A DNA stretch of 35,600 nucleotides from contig DATASX010000056.1 of the NCBI GenBank assembly GCA_036269075.1, positions 1 through 35,600 on the forward strand, given 5' to 3'. The notes beneath the pieces were generated by a model. The model saw nothing but the letters and a program-made list of their open reading frames with translations. It was not told the origin of the DNA and made no database searches. The position numbers and the translations under genes were made by a program. Of this stretch, positions 20,101 to 28,982 are shown piece after piece. The stretch comes from Sporichthyaceae bacterium (GTDB lineage Bacteria; Actinomycetota; Actinomycetes; Sporichthyales; Sporichthyaceae). How positions within the stretch are numbered: the first letter of the stretch is position 1; the number at the start of each line of letters is the position of its first letter.

Positions 20101-21015
20101 TCAGGTGCGCGGATGTGTGGGATAGCCCCAGGCCGTGCAGAACGGCTCGAGCTCCTTCGGGGTGAGCAGGTCCGCCGGCAACGCGCGGGGGGCCTGGACC
20201 TGCCCGGAGCGGACCTTGCTGCGCCAGTCGCCGAGCCCGCGCACCAGCCCGTCCGCGGGCAACCCGTACTCGGCAAGGCCTGGCTCCATGTCGATGTCCA
20301 GGTAATCGCAGACGCCCTTGAGCACGCCCACCGGGTCCTTCGTCAGCTCCTCGTACCGGACGGTGTGGCCGGGCAGCGTCTGCCGGGCCGCCTCGACGGC
20401 CTGCATGTAGCGCAACGTCTTGGCGACGGACCCTTCCAACGTGCGCTTCTTCGGGTCCGCGTCGTACCAGCTGTACGCGATCGCCGTCGGGTCGCGCAGC
20501 AGGAACAGGTATCTGGCGTCCGGCCAGCAGGTCGCGATCCGCTGCCACAGCAAGGCGTGGCCGGGGGTCTTCTCGACGATGAAGTCCTTGCCGCTGCGGA
20601 CAAGTTCGCGGTGCAGCAGCCGGTCCCACAGCACGTGTTCGAGGTCGGCGACGTTGAGCCCGAGGATCTCCATCGAGCGGCGCGCATCCGCTGTGCGGGC
20701 GGTGACCTGCAGGTGGCGCAGGTGCAGCTCCTGCGGGGCATGCAGGCGCGAGTGCCCGTTGAGCAGCACCCGCAGCAAAGTGGAGCCCGACCGGACCGGC
20801 GCCATCAGGAAAATCGGGTCGGTGACCAACCGGTCCCCCGACTGCGGCCCCCGGATCTCCGGCGCCGGCCCGGGGGGCGTGTACCGGGTGAGTTCGTACC
20901 CGGTCACCCGCCGCAGAACGGTGTTCACGGTCTTCCGCGCGCTGACTGCCTTCCGTGCACTCACTGCGGCAGTGTCGGCCCACGACCGAGATCTCGCAAA
21001 TCCGACTCGCGTCAT
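20101..21015 (-). CDS. PAPS-dependent sulfotransferase family protein
   Basis: 304-aa cytosolic sulfotransferase. The 5'-phosphosulfate loop is FLMAPVRSGSTLLRVLL (about 69-85), and the 3'-phosphate site is LFLLRDPTAIAYSW, with R174 and S182. EKTPGHALLW and RYEELTKDPVGVLKGVCDYL follow as in the Sulfotransfer_1/3 families. It would move sulfate from PAPS to a hydroxyl of a lipid, sugar or small molecule; the acceptor is unknown. Start: ATG 21015 is taken as the most reasonable; the frame is open 15 codons further (to 21060) and neither start has a clear ribosome site. Transcribed alone. Confidence 0.85.
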   Translation of the reverse strand: MTRVGFARSRSWADTAAVSARKAVSARKTVNTVLRRVTGYELTRYTPPGPAPEIRGPQSGDRLVTDPIFLMAPVRSGSTLLRVLLNGHSRLHAPQELHLRHLQVTARTADARRSMEILGLNVADLEHVLWDRLLHRELVRSGKDFIVEKTPGHALLWQRIATCWPDARYLFLLRDPTAIAYSWYDADPKKRTLEGSVAKTLRYMQAVEAARQTLPGHTVRYEELTKDPVGVLKGVCDYLDIDMEPGLAEYGLPADGLVRGLGDWRSKVRSGQVQAPRALPADLLTPKELEPFCTAWGYPTHPRT

Positions 21016-21145
21016 TTGCACCCATGTGCGAACGACCACCCGCAGCGCGCAGCCGAGCAACCCCTGGGCATAGTCGAAACGGGTGGGACACCCTGCGCCC
21101 GATTTGTCGCCTCAGCTCTTTCAACCTTGCCCGGGGGTTGCGTCA

Positions 21146-21254
21146 GGCGGCTCACAAGAGCCGCCCCAACGGTTGGAAGGCGACGCCGTCGCGGCGCCGA
21201 TGATCTTGCACGAAGAAGCCCCTGACCGCGTATGCAGATCAGGGGCCGTTTTTT
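21146..21254 (+). ncRNA. Candidate plus-strand structured RNA with U-tract terminator
   Basis: Three compact hairpins follow one another: GGCGGCTC-ACAA-GAGCCGCC (21146-21165), CCAAC-G-GTTGG (21166-21176) and GCGAC-N3-GTCGC (near 21180-21192). A classic intrinsic terminator then follows: GCCCCTGA (21218-21225) pairs with TCAGGGGC (21239-21246), with TTTTTT at 21249-21254. On the plus strand this would end a small RNA between the sulfotransferase start and tRNA-Leu. The same stem read on the minus strand (followed by TTCTTC) also suits termination of tRNA-Leu, which is the duller explanation. The promoter and 5' end are not clear. Confidence 0.3.
21218..21246. terminator. Bidirectional terminator downstream of tRNA-Leu
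   Basis: Perfect 8-bp stem with a 13-nt loop. The minus-strand reading ends tRNA-Leu with TTCTTC after the stem. The plus-strand reading has the stronger six-T tract. It is one of the few U-tract terminators in the window. Confidence 0.65.
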
Positions 21255-21258
21255 CTCG

Positions 21259-21341
21259 TGCGCGAGGGGGGAGTTGAACCCCCACGCCCTTGCGGGCACT
21301 GGAACCTGAATCCAGCGCGTCTGCCATTCCGCCACTCGCGC
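21259..21341 (-). tRNA. tRNA-Leu (anticodon CAG)
   Basis: 83-nt cloverleaf on the minus strand. The acceptor GCGCGAG pairs with CTCGCGC and the discriminator is A, as leucine tRNAs require. The anticodon stem CTGGA/TCCAG holds the loop TTCAGGT (anticodon CAG). A long variable arm (GCCCGCAAGGGC) and a T arm GGGGG-TTCAACT-CCCCC are present. The 3' CCA is not encoded. A TAGCCT -10 (21353-21358, minus) lies 12 nt before the mature 5' end. Confidence 0.95.
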
Positions 21342-21352
21342 GAGCGGTGGAC

Positions 21353-21358
21353 AGGCTA
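21353..21358 (-). promoter_or_regulatory. -10 element of tRNA-Leu
   Basis: TAGCCT on the minus strand. Transcription would start about 5 nt before the mature tRNA 5' end. No consensus -35 at 17 nt was found. Confidence 0.35.
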
Positions 21359-21520
21359 GCACCGGCGTGGTGGGGCTGTTGCCACAAGCACTACGAATGC
21401 ATCGCCGAGGTCCACGGTCCCCTCAGGTGGCATGGATAGCATCGGTTCCACGCCCAGGTGAGTGCCCGCCACCCGGGTGCCGCCCGCCCGAGCAGGCTCG
21501 GAGCTCGCCAGGAGGTCGAA

Positions 21521-22384
21521 GTGGGAGTTCTCCAGCGCTTCGAGCGACGGCTCGAGGGCATGGTGAGCGGCGCCTTCGCCAAGGCTTTCCGGGCCGACGT
21601 GCAACCCGTCGAGATCGCCAGCGCCTTGCAGCGGGAGCTGGACGACCGGGCCGCGATCGTCGGCAAGGGCACGACGATGGTCCCGAACTCCTTCGTGGTC
21701 GAACTTTCCCCGCACGACTACGACCGCTTGGAGATGTACGCGCAGAGCCTGGGCGAGGAGCTGACCGAGGTGGTGCGCGACCACGCCAAGGAGCAGAACT
21801 ACCAACTGCGCGGCGAGGTCTCGGTGACTTTCGCTCGCGCCGAGGACCTCGACATCGGCGTGCATCGCCTGCGCAGCACCGTGGTCTCCAGCGTGCGTGC
21901 AGTCGTGACTTCGCAACCGCAACCGCAACCGCAACCGCAGCCACCGGCCGCCGCTCCCGCACCGGTCCTGACGCCGACCCCGGCACCGATACCCGCGCCC
22001 ACACCCGCGCTGGTGCTGAATCCGGCTCCGGTGCCGGTGCCGCGAGTGGTCGACCCGGGCGCGGCGGCTCACGCCGAGACCACTGTGATCAAGGACCGCC
22101 CGGCCCCGGCCCCGTACCTGGAGGTCCACGGCGACCGGCACCCGCTGAGCCGTCCGGTCACGGTTCTGGGCCGCGGTACTCAGGTCGATCTGCGCATCGA
22201 CGACGCGGGCGTCTCGCGCCGCCACGCCGAGATCCGACTCGGTCCGCCGGCGGTGCTGGTGGACCTCAACTCGACCAACGGCACGACCGTCGACGGCCTG
22301 CCGGTCGGTGAGATCGAACTGGAGGACGGGGCGTCGATCGGAATCGGCGAGACCAAACTCGTGTTCCGGCGACCGGCGGAGTAA
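21521..22384 (+). CDS. fhaA: FhaA: DUF3662-FHA phosphothreonine-binding protein
   Basis: 287-aa cytosolic adaptor. Residues 1-125 are the DUF3662 domain, starting with the family-typical GVLQRFERRLEGMVSGAFAKAF (conserved R, F, E, L, E, F, F). A long Pro/Ala/Gln linker (131-195) contains five QP repeats encoded by tandem hexamers. An FHA domain follows at about 198-285, with LGRGTQ, VSRRHAEI (S232, R233, H235) and LNSTNGT for binding phosphothreonine. In mycobacteria FhaA binds kinase-phosphorylated MviN/MurJ and helps regulate peptidoglycan synthesis. AGGAGG lies 5 nt before GTG 21521, which fixes this start over the longer frame. First gene of the fhaA-pknB operon. Confidence 0.93.
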   Translation: MGVLQRFERRLEGMVSGAFAKAFRADVQPVEIASALQRELDDRAAIVGKGTTMVPNSFVVELSPHDYDRLEMYAQSLGEELTEVVRDHAKEQNYQLRGEVSVTFARAEDLDIGVHRLRSTVVSSVRAVVTSQPQPQPQPQPPAAAPAPVLTPTPAPIPAPTPALVLNPAPVPVPRVVDPGAAAHAETTVIKDRPAPAPYLEVHGDRHPLSRPVTVLGRGTQVDLRIDDAGVSRRHAEIRLGPPAVLVDLNSTNGTTVDGLPVGEIELEDGASIGIGETKLVFRRPAE

Positions 22385-22392
22385 CCCCGACC

Positions 22393-22869
22393 GTGTCCGA
22401 ACTGACGATCACCGTCATCCGGCTCGGCTTCCTTGCCGTGCTCTGGTTGTTCGTGCTCACCACGATCTCGGTGATGCGCTCCGACATGGGCGGCCCCCGG
22501 ACCTCGACGACGCGACCGACGATCGCCCCGGCCGCGCGGCAGACCAAGCCGCCGAAGCAGCCGCGTGGGCGGCGGACCACACCGACCAAGCTGGTCGTCA
22601 CAGCGGGCGCGCTGACCGGCACCTCGGTGACGCTGTCCGACGTGGCGATCACGCTCGGTCGCGCGCCGGACTCCACCGTCGTGCTCGACGACGACTACGC
22701 CTCCAACCGCCACGCCCGGGTGTTCCCGAGCAACGGCGAGTGGCTGGTGGAGGACCTCGGCTCGACCAACGGCACCTACCTGGACCGGCAGAAGCTCCAG
22801 GGTCCGACCCCTGTCCCGATCGGCACGCCGATCCGGATCGGGAAGACCGCGTTCGAGCTGCGGAAGTAG
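22393..22869 (+). CDS. fhaB: FhaB/FipA: membrane-anchored FHA protein
   Basis: 158-aa protein. One N-terminal membrane helix (about 8-28) is followed by a short T/P-rich cytosolic linker (35-65) with candidate kinase target threonines. An FHA domain (66-156) has LGRAPDST, SNRHARV and LGSTNGTYL, the phosphothreonine-binding residues R90, S105, R107, N127 being visible. The mycobacterial homologue FipA/FhaB is phosphorylated by the island's kinases and supports FtsZ/FtsQ function and division. The GTG start is 8 nt after the fhaA stop, so translation is probably coupled. Confidence 0.93.
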   Translation: MSELTITVIRLGFLAVLWLFVLTTISVMRSDMGGPRTSTTRPTIAPAARQTKPPKQPRGRRTTPTKLVVTAGALTGTSVTLSDVAITLGRAPDSTVVLDDDYASNRHARVFPSNGEWLVEDLGSTNGTYLDRQKLQGPTPVPIGTPIRIGKTAFELRK

Positions 22870-22876
22870 CCGGCGG

Positions 22877-24253
<1,377 letters not shown>

Positions 24254-24269
24254 GCGGGATTTCCCACAG

Positions 24270-25691
24270 ATGAGCGCTGCCGCGACGGCGTCCGCCTTGG
24301 CGCTGGTACCCGCACCCGGCCTGCCGGCCCGCCGGGGGGCCGAGTTGTCGATGCTGCTGTTCGCCTGGGGCATCGCGGTCGCGGCGTACGCCGACGCCGG
24401 CTACGGGGCCGCCGGGCGCTGGCCCGACGGGTTGGCCGGCTACGGCCTGTTCCTTGCGGTGCTGGTCGCGGCCGCGCACGTCGCGGTGCGGCGCTTCGCC
24501 CGCTACGCCGACCCGGTACTACTGCCCTGCGCGGTGACCCTCAACGGGCTCGGGCTCGCGCTGATCTACCGGCTGGACTTCGACAACAAGAACGCCGCGC
24601 GCACCATCGGCGACTGGACCCCGCGCGGCGACGCCGGCGTCCAACTGATCTGGACCGCGATCGGGATCGCCCTGTTCGTCGCGGTGCTCGGCGTGCTGCG
24701 CGACCACCGCACGCTGCAGCGCTACACCTACACCGCCGGCGCCGTCGGCCTGGTGCTGCTCGCGCTGCCCGCGGTGCTGCCGGCCCGGTACTCGCAGGTG
24801 AACGGGGCGCAGATCTGGGTGCGGATGTCCGGCTTCTCGATCCAGCCCGGTGAGTTCGCCAAGCTGCTGCTGATCGTGTTCTGGGCCGGGTACCTGGTCG
24901 TCAAGCGCGACGTGCTGGCGCTGGCCAGCCGCCGCGTGCTGGGGATCGACCTGCCCCGGGGCCGCGACCTCGGCCCGATCATCACCGCCTGGCTGGCCAG
25001 CGTCGCGATCCTGATGGCCGAGCGCGACGTCGGGATGTCGTTCCTGTTCTTCGGCGTCTTCGTGCTGCTGCTCTACGTCGCGACCGAGCGGACGTCGTGG
25101 CTGTTGTTCGGCGTCGCGATGTTCGCCGCCGGCGGGTACTTGGCCTACAGCACGATCGCCCACGTCCACAGCCGGGTCGACATCTGGCTGCACGCCTTCG
25201 CCGGCCAGAACCCGTCGAACAAGTCCTACCAACTGGTCCAGTCGCTGTTCGGGTTCGCGACCGGCGGCGTGCTCGGCACCGGCCTGGGCCACGGTCGGCC
25301 GAGCATCGTGCCCTACGCCAAGACCGACTTCATCATGGCCACCGCGGGCGAGGAGCTCGGTCTGACCGGCGTCATGGCGATCCTGCTGATCTACGCGATC
25401 ATGGTGCAGCGCGGCCTGCGCACGGCCCTGGCCGCCCGCGACTCGTTCGGCAAGCTGCTGACCGCCGGGCTGGCCACGATCCTGGCGCTGCAAGTCTTCG
25501 TGATCGTCGGCGGCGTGACCCGCCTGATCCCGCTGACCGGCCTGACCACCCCGTTCCTGTCCTACGGCGGATCGTCGCTGGTCGCCAACTGGGCGTTACT
25601 CGCGTTGCTCTTACGGGTCAGCGACACCGCACGCCGCCCGGCGCCGATCCTCACCGCCACCACGGAGGCAGAAACAATGGTGCTCCGCTGA
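24270..25691 (+). CDS. rodA: RodA/FtsW-type SEDS peptidoglycan glycosyltransferase
   Basis: 473-aa polytopic membrane enzyme that polymerises lipid II into glycan strands in partnership with the transpeptidase encoded downstream. About ten to twelve hydrophobic helices are visible. SEDS landmarks include the conserved W, R, G, Q, P, E, K of QVNGAQIWVRMSG and FSIQPGEFAKLLLI, the catalytic-site ERDVG segment, and the signature LIPLTGLTTPFLSYGGSS near the C-terminus. The start at ATG 24270 (MSAAATASALAL) is in the right place 16 nt after pstP; the upstream open frame overlaps pstP in another phase. The stop TGA overlaps the ATG of the micro-ORF at 25691. Confidence 0.93.
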   Translation: MSAAATASALALVPAPGLPARRGAELSMLLFAWGIAVAAYADAGYGAAGRWPDGLAGYGLFLAVLVAAAHVAVRRFARYADPVLLPCAVTLNGLGLALIYRLDFDNKNAARTIGDWTPRGDAGVQLIWTAIGIALFVAVLGVLRDHRTLQRYTYTAGAVGLVLLALPAVLPARYSQVNGAQIWVRMSGFSIQPGEFAKLLLIVFWAGYLVVKRDVLALASRRVLGIDLPRGRDLGPIITAWLASVAILMAERDVGMSFLFFGVFVLLLYVATERTSWLLFGVAMFAAGGYLAYSTIAHVHSRVDIWLHAFAGQNPSNKSYQLVQSLFGFATGGVLGTGLGHGRPSIVPYAKTDFIMATAGEELGLTGVMAILLIYAIMVQRGLRTALAARDSFGKLLTAGLATILALQVFVIVGGVTRLIPLTGLTTPFLSYGGSSLVANWALLALLLRVSDTARRPAPILTATTEAETMVLR

Positions 25692-25828
25692 TGGCCGCCT
25701 GGACTCCCTGCGGGTGCTCCTTCGTCGCGCCCTCGGTGCGTCTCGGCTGGCAGTGCCCGAACGCCTCCTCACCGCGCCTCGAGCACTCCTTCGTCGCGCC
25801 CTCGGTGCGTCTCGGGTGGCAGGGATGA
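25691..25828 (+). CDS. 45-aa micro-ORF bridging rodA and pbpA
   Basis: The ATG at 25691 overlaps the rodA stop (TGATG), and its own stop overlaps the pbpA start (ATGA at 25825-25828). The ORF therefore fits exactly between the two genes, as in translational coupling. The peptide is built from two copies of SFVAPSVRLGWQ separated by CPNASSPRLEH, reflecting a 37-nt duplicated DNA element. No membrane helix or known domain is seen. It may be a coupling leader, or a non-functional reading of an inserted repeat. RodA and PbpA are usually almost adjacent. Confidence 0.35.
   Translation: MAAWTPCGCSFVAPSVRLGWQCPNASSPRLEHSFVAPSVRLGWQG
25717..25822 (+). repeat. Duplicated 37-nt element between rodA and pbpA
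   Basis: 25717-25753 and 25786-25822 are identical except for one base, with a 69-nt period (23 codons, so frame is kept). The unit begins CTCCTTCGTCGCGCCCTCGG. It looks like a small dispersed intergenic repeat present twice. It forms most of the micro-ORF and the region before the pbpA start. Confidence 0.75.
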
Positions 25829-27282
25829 ATCGGCCCCTACGTCGCGTCGCCGGCGCGTGCGCGGTGCTGCTCGTGCTGCTGCTGCTGAACCTGAACTATC
25901 TGCAGGTCTACAAGGCCGACGACTACCGGACCGACCCGCGGAACATCCGGGTCCTGCTGGAGGAGTACAGCCGGCAGCGCGGGGCGATCGTCGTCGGCAA
26001 CGACCCGATCGCGATCTCGAAGGCCACCAACGACAGCCTCAAGTACCTGCGGGTGTACCTGCAGCCGGAGCTGTACGCGTTCGCCACCGGCTACTACTCG
26101 CACATCTACGGGTCGTCGGACGTCGAGCGCTACGAGAACAGCATCCTGGCCGGCACCGACGACCGCCTGTTCGTCAAACGGATCGTCGAACTGCTGACGC
26201 AGAACGCGGTGGCCGGCGGCGATGTCCTGCTGACCTTGAACGCCGCCGCGCAGCAGGCCGCGTACAAGGGCCTGGCCGGGCGCAAGGGCGCAGTGGTCGC
26301 GATCGAGCCGTCCACCGGGCGGATCCTGGCGATGGTCTCCTCGCCGTCCTACGACCCGAACCTGCTCGCCGCCCACGACGGCGGCGCGGAGACCAAGGCC
26401 TGGGACAGCCTGACCAACGACCCGAGCACCCCGCTGCTGAACCGAGCGCTGAGCCAGACCTACCCGCCCGGTTCGACGTTCAAGTTGGTCACCGCCGCGG
26501 CCGCGTTGAGCTCCGGGCAGTACACGCCGACCTCGCCGGTGCCGGGTCCGGCCAAGCTGCCGCTGCCCCAGACTTCGATCAGCCTGCCCAACGACTTCAA
26601 GGGCACCTGCACCCCGGGCAGCGACCAGACCACGATCACCCAGGCACTGCAACGGTCGTGCAACACCACGTTCGGCGCGATCGGGATGAAGCTCGGCGAC
26701 GCGGCGATCCGCAAGCAGGCCGACGCTTTCGGGTTCGACACCCGGCTGAACGTGCCGATGCCGGTGGCGTCCAGCGTGTTCCCGCGCGACCTGAACCAGC
26801 CTGAGACGGCGCAGTCGGCGATCGGCCAGTACAACACCCGGGCGACCCCGCTGCAGATGGCGATGATCGCCGCGGCGATCGCCAACCAGGGCACGTTGAT
26901 GACTCCGTACCTGGTCGACCAACTGCGCTCGCGCGACCTCGAGGTGCTCAGCCGCACCGATCCGCAGATGCTCTCGCGCGCGATCACGCCGCAGGTCGCC
27001 GCCGAACTCACCAGCATCATGATCGGCGTCGTCGACAACGGCACCGGCACCAACGCCCAGATCTCCGGGGTCAAGGTGGCCGGGAAGACCGGCACCGCCC
27101 AGGTCGGCGGCGGGGCGAATCCGGATGCCTGGTTCGTGTCGTTCGCCCCGGCCGACAATCCGGCGGTGGCCGTCGCGGTCGTGCTGGAGAACGGCGGCAG
27201 CCCGACGCAGCAGGAGATCAGCGGCAACCTGTTGGCCGCCCCGATCGCCCGGGCCGTCATGGCGGCGGTGCTGGGGAAGTGA
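25825..27282 (+). CDS. pbpA: PbpA: class B penicillin-binding protein
   Basis: 485-aa peptidoglycan transpeptidase. A single N-terminal membrane helix (about 10-26) anchors it. The periplasmic dimerisation part has DPRNIRVLLEEYSRQRGAI (key R, E, R, G). The transpeptidase domain has SxxK as S217-TF-K220, SCN at 278-280 and KTG at 421-423, all intact. It cross-links strands made by the SEDS protein upstream and is implicated in septal or polar growth in mycobacteria. ATG 25825 has GGCAGGG immediately upstream. The longer in-frame reading consists of the duplicated repeat. It overlaps pknA by 4 nt. Confidence 0.94.
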   Translation: MNRPLRRVAGACAVLLVLLLLNLNYLQVYKADDYRTDPRNIRVLLEEYSRQRGAIVVGNDPIAISKATNDSLKYLRVYLQPELYAFATGYYSHIYGSSDVERYENSILAGTDDRLFVKRIVELLTQNAVAGGDVLLTLNAAAQQAAYKGLAGRKGAVVAIEPSTGRILAMVSSPSYDPNLLAAHDGGAETKAWDSLTNDPSTPLLNRALSQTYPPGSTFKLVTAAAALSSGQYTPTSPVPGPAKLPLPQTSISLPNDFKGTCTPGSDQTTITQALQRSCNTTFGAIGMKLGDAAIRKQADAFGFDTRLNVPMPVASSVFPRDLNQPETAQSAIGQYNTRATPLQMAMIAAAIANQGTLMTPYLVDQLRSRDLEVLSRTDPQMLSRAITPQVAAELTSIMIGVVDNGTGTNAQISGVKVAGKTGTAQVGGGANPDAWFVSFAPADNPAVAVAVVLENGGSPTQQEISGNLLAAPIARAVMAAVLGK

Positions 27283-28982
27283 CGGCGCCGACCGAGCAAC
27301 CTCGCCCACCGGTCGATCCACGGATGCCCGTGCTCGGCGGTCGCTACCGGCTCGTCGAGCGGATCGCCCGCGGCGGCATGGGCGAAGTTTGGCGCGGGTT
27401 CGACGAGGTGCTCGGCCGGCCGGTGGCCGTCAAGGTGCTGCGGCCGGAGTACGCCGACGAGCAGGTGTTCCTGGAGCGGTTCCGCAACGAGGCCCGCAAC
27501 ACCGCGGCGCTGGTGCACACCGGCATCGCCGCGGTCTACGACTTCGGCCAGGCCACGATGTCGCGCACGGTCGTCCCGTTCATCGTCATGGAATTGGTGC
27601 CCGGGCAGCCACTGTCGCAAATCATCGAGCGCGACGGGGCACTGGAGCGCGACCGGTGCCTGGACCTCGTTGCCCAGGCCGCCCGGGCCCTGAACGCCGC
27701 GCACGTCACCGGCGTGGTGCACCGCGACGTGAAGCCGGCGAACCTGCTGATCACCCCGAGCTGGACGGTGAAGGTCACCGACTTCGGCATCTCCCGGGCC
27801 GGCGACACCTTGCCGCTGACCCGGACCGGCACCGTCATGGGCACGGCCCACTACCTGGCCCCGGAACTGGTCAACGGACGTGGCGTGGCGGCGCCGGCCA
27901 GCGACATCTACGCCCTCGGCGTGGTGCTCTACGAGTGCCTGGCCGGCCACCGGCCCTTCATCGGCGACAACCCACTGGCCGTGGCGATGGAACACCTGAA
28001 CTCCACGATCCCGCCGATCCCCGGCCTGCACCCGGCGATCGTCGAGGTGCTCGACGCGACCCTGGCCAAGGAGCCCGAGGCCCGCCCGGCCACCGCCGAG
28101 CAACTGGCCCACCGGCTGTTGGCGCTGCGCATCGAACTGGCCGCCGGCGAGCCCACCCCGGAGGCGGTGGCCCGTTCGCTCGGCGAGCAGGCCGACACCG
28201 CGACGGTGCGCCGGGCCGCCTCCCGGTCGCGCTCCGGCGGGCACCGGCGCGCGACACCGAACGCGACGCGCACCCCGGACCCGCGCGCCGTTCCGGTCCC
28301 GACCCCGCGATCGGCGCCGAGCACCGAGGTCGCCACCGAACCGGGACTGGAGATTCCCCTGCTGAGCGAGGCGGCGCCGGCCGAACGCGCCGGCCGCCAC
28401 CGCGCGCCGGTCGCGACGGGCCACGGACGGCCCCCGCGGTCCAATCGCCGCCGCACACTCGCCCTGGGCACGGCCGCCGGTGTGGTCGTGATCGGGATCG
28501 GCGCACTTTGGCTGACCGACAAGGACCCGAGCACCGCGGTGGTGCCGGCCGTCGAGGGCAGCGCCGAGCACGACGCCACCCGCGAGCTCACCGCGGTGGG
28601 CTTCACGATCAAGGTCGACCGCAAGGTCGATGAAGCCGTCCCCGCCGGTGTGGTGCTGAAGCAGACCCCGGCCGGCGGTACCCGGGCCAATTCCCATTCG
28701 GCAGTCTCGATACTCGTCTCCGCCGGCCCGCAGCGGGTCGAGGTGGCGCTGAGCTCATGGCAGGGGAAGGCCTACGCCGAGGTGGCGCATGGTTTGCAAC
28801 AACTCGGCCTCCAAGTACGCCGACGGGACGTCGCGACCGGTGGGTCCCCAGGTACGGTGACCGACGTGTCGCCGCGGGGGCAGGTGCCAGTGGGCAGTCC
28901 GGTGACGGTGACCGTGGTGTCCACCAGCAGCGGGACGGCGCCGGCACTGGCGTCGGCCGCGACGGGAAGGAACGCGAGGTGA
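27279..28982 (+). CDS. pknA: PknA-like Ser/Thr kinase with two PASTA-like domains
   Basis: 567-aa membrane kinase. The cytosolic kinase domain (about 22-285) has the glycine loop ARGGMGEV (30-37), K52, HRDVKPAN with D150, TDFG with D168, and an activation loop with T-rich DTLPLTRTGTVMGT. A long basic, disordered linker (about 300-390) precedes one membrane helix (393-412). Outside are two PASTA-like repeats (about 421-483 and 487-550), the second lacking the usual VP start. M. tuberculosis PknA has no PASTA repeats, so this kinase may itself sense muropeptide or lipid II. GTGA overlap with pbpA and GTGA overlap with pknB indicate coupled translation. Confidence 0.9.
   Translation: MTAPTEQPRPPVDPRMPVLGGRYRLVERIARGGMGEVWRGFDEVLGRPVAVKVLRPEYADEQVFLERFRNEARNTAALVHTGIAAVYDFGQATMSRTVVPFIVMELVPGQPLSQIIERDGALERDRCLDLVAQAARALNAAHVTGVVHRDVKPANLLITPSWTVKVTDFGISRAGDTLPLTRTGTVMGTAHYLAPELVNGRGVAAPASDIYALGVVLYECLAGHRPFIGDNPLAVAMEHLNSTIPPIPGLHPAIVEVLDATLAKEPEARPATAEQLAHRLLALRIELAAGEPTPEAVARSLGEQADTATVRRAASRSRSGGHRRATPNATRTPDPRAVPVPTPRSAPSTEVATEPGLEIPLLSEAAPAERAGRHRAPVATGHGRPPRSNRRRTLALGTAAGVVVIGIGALWLTDKDPSTAVVPAVEGSAEHDATRELTAVGFTIKVDRKVDEAVPAGVVLKQTPAGGTRANSHSAVSILVSAGPQRVEVALSSWQGKAYAEVAHGLQQLGLQVRRRDVATGGSPGTVTDVSPRGQVPVGSPVTVTVVSTSSGTAPALASAATGRNAR

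Noticed and set aside
21914-21945. Hexamer repeats (QP-coding) in fhaA as a CRISPR or regulatory array
   Set aside because: They are in-frame low-complexity codons in the FhaA linker, without spacers, and Pro/Gln linkers are normal in this protein.
25717-25822. The two 37-nt repeats as a mini CRISPR
   Set aside because: There are only two units, the unit is not palindromic, the intervening 32 nt is not repeated elsewhere, and no cas genes are present.
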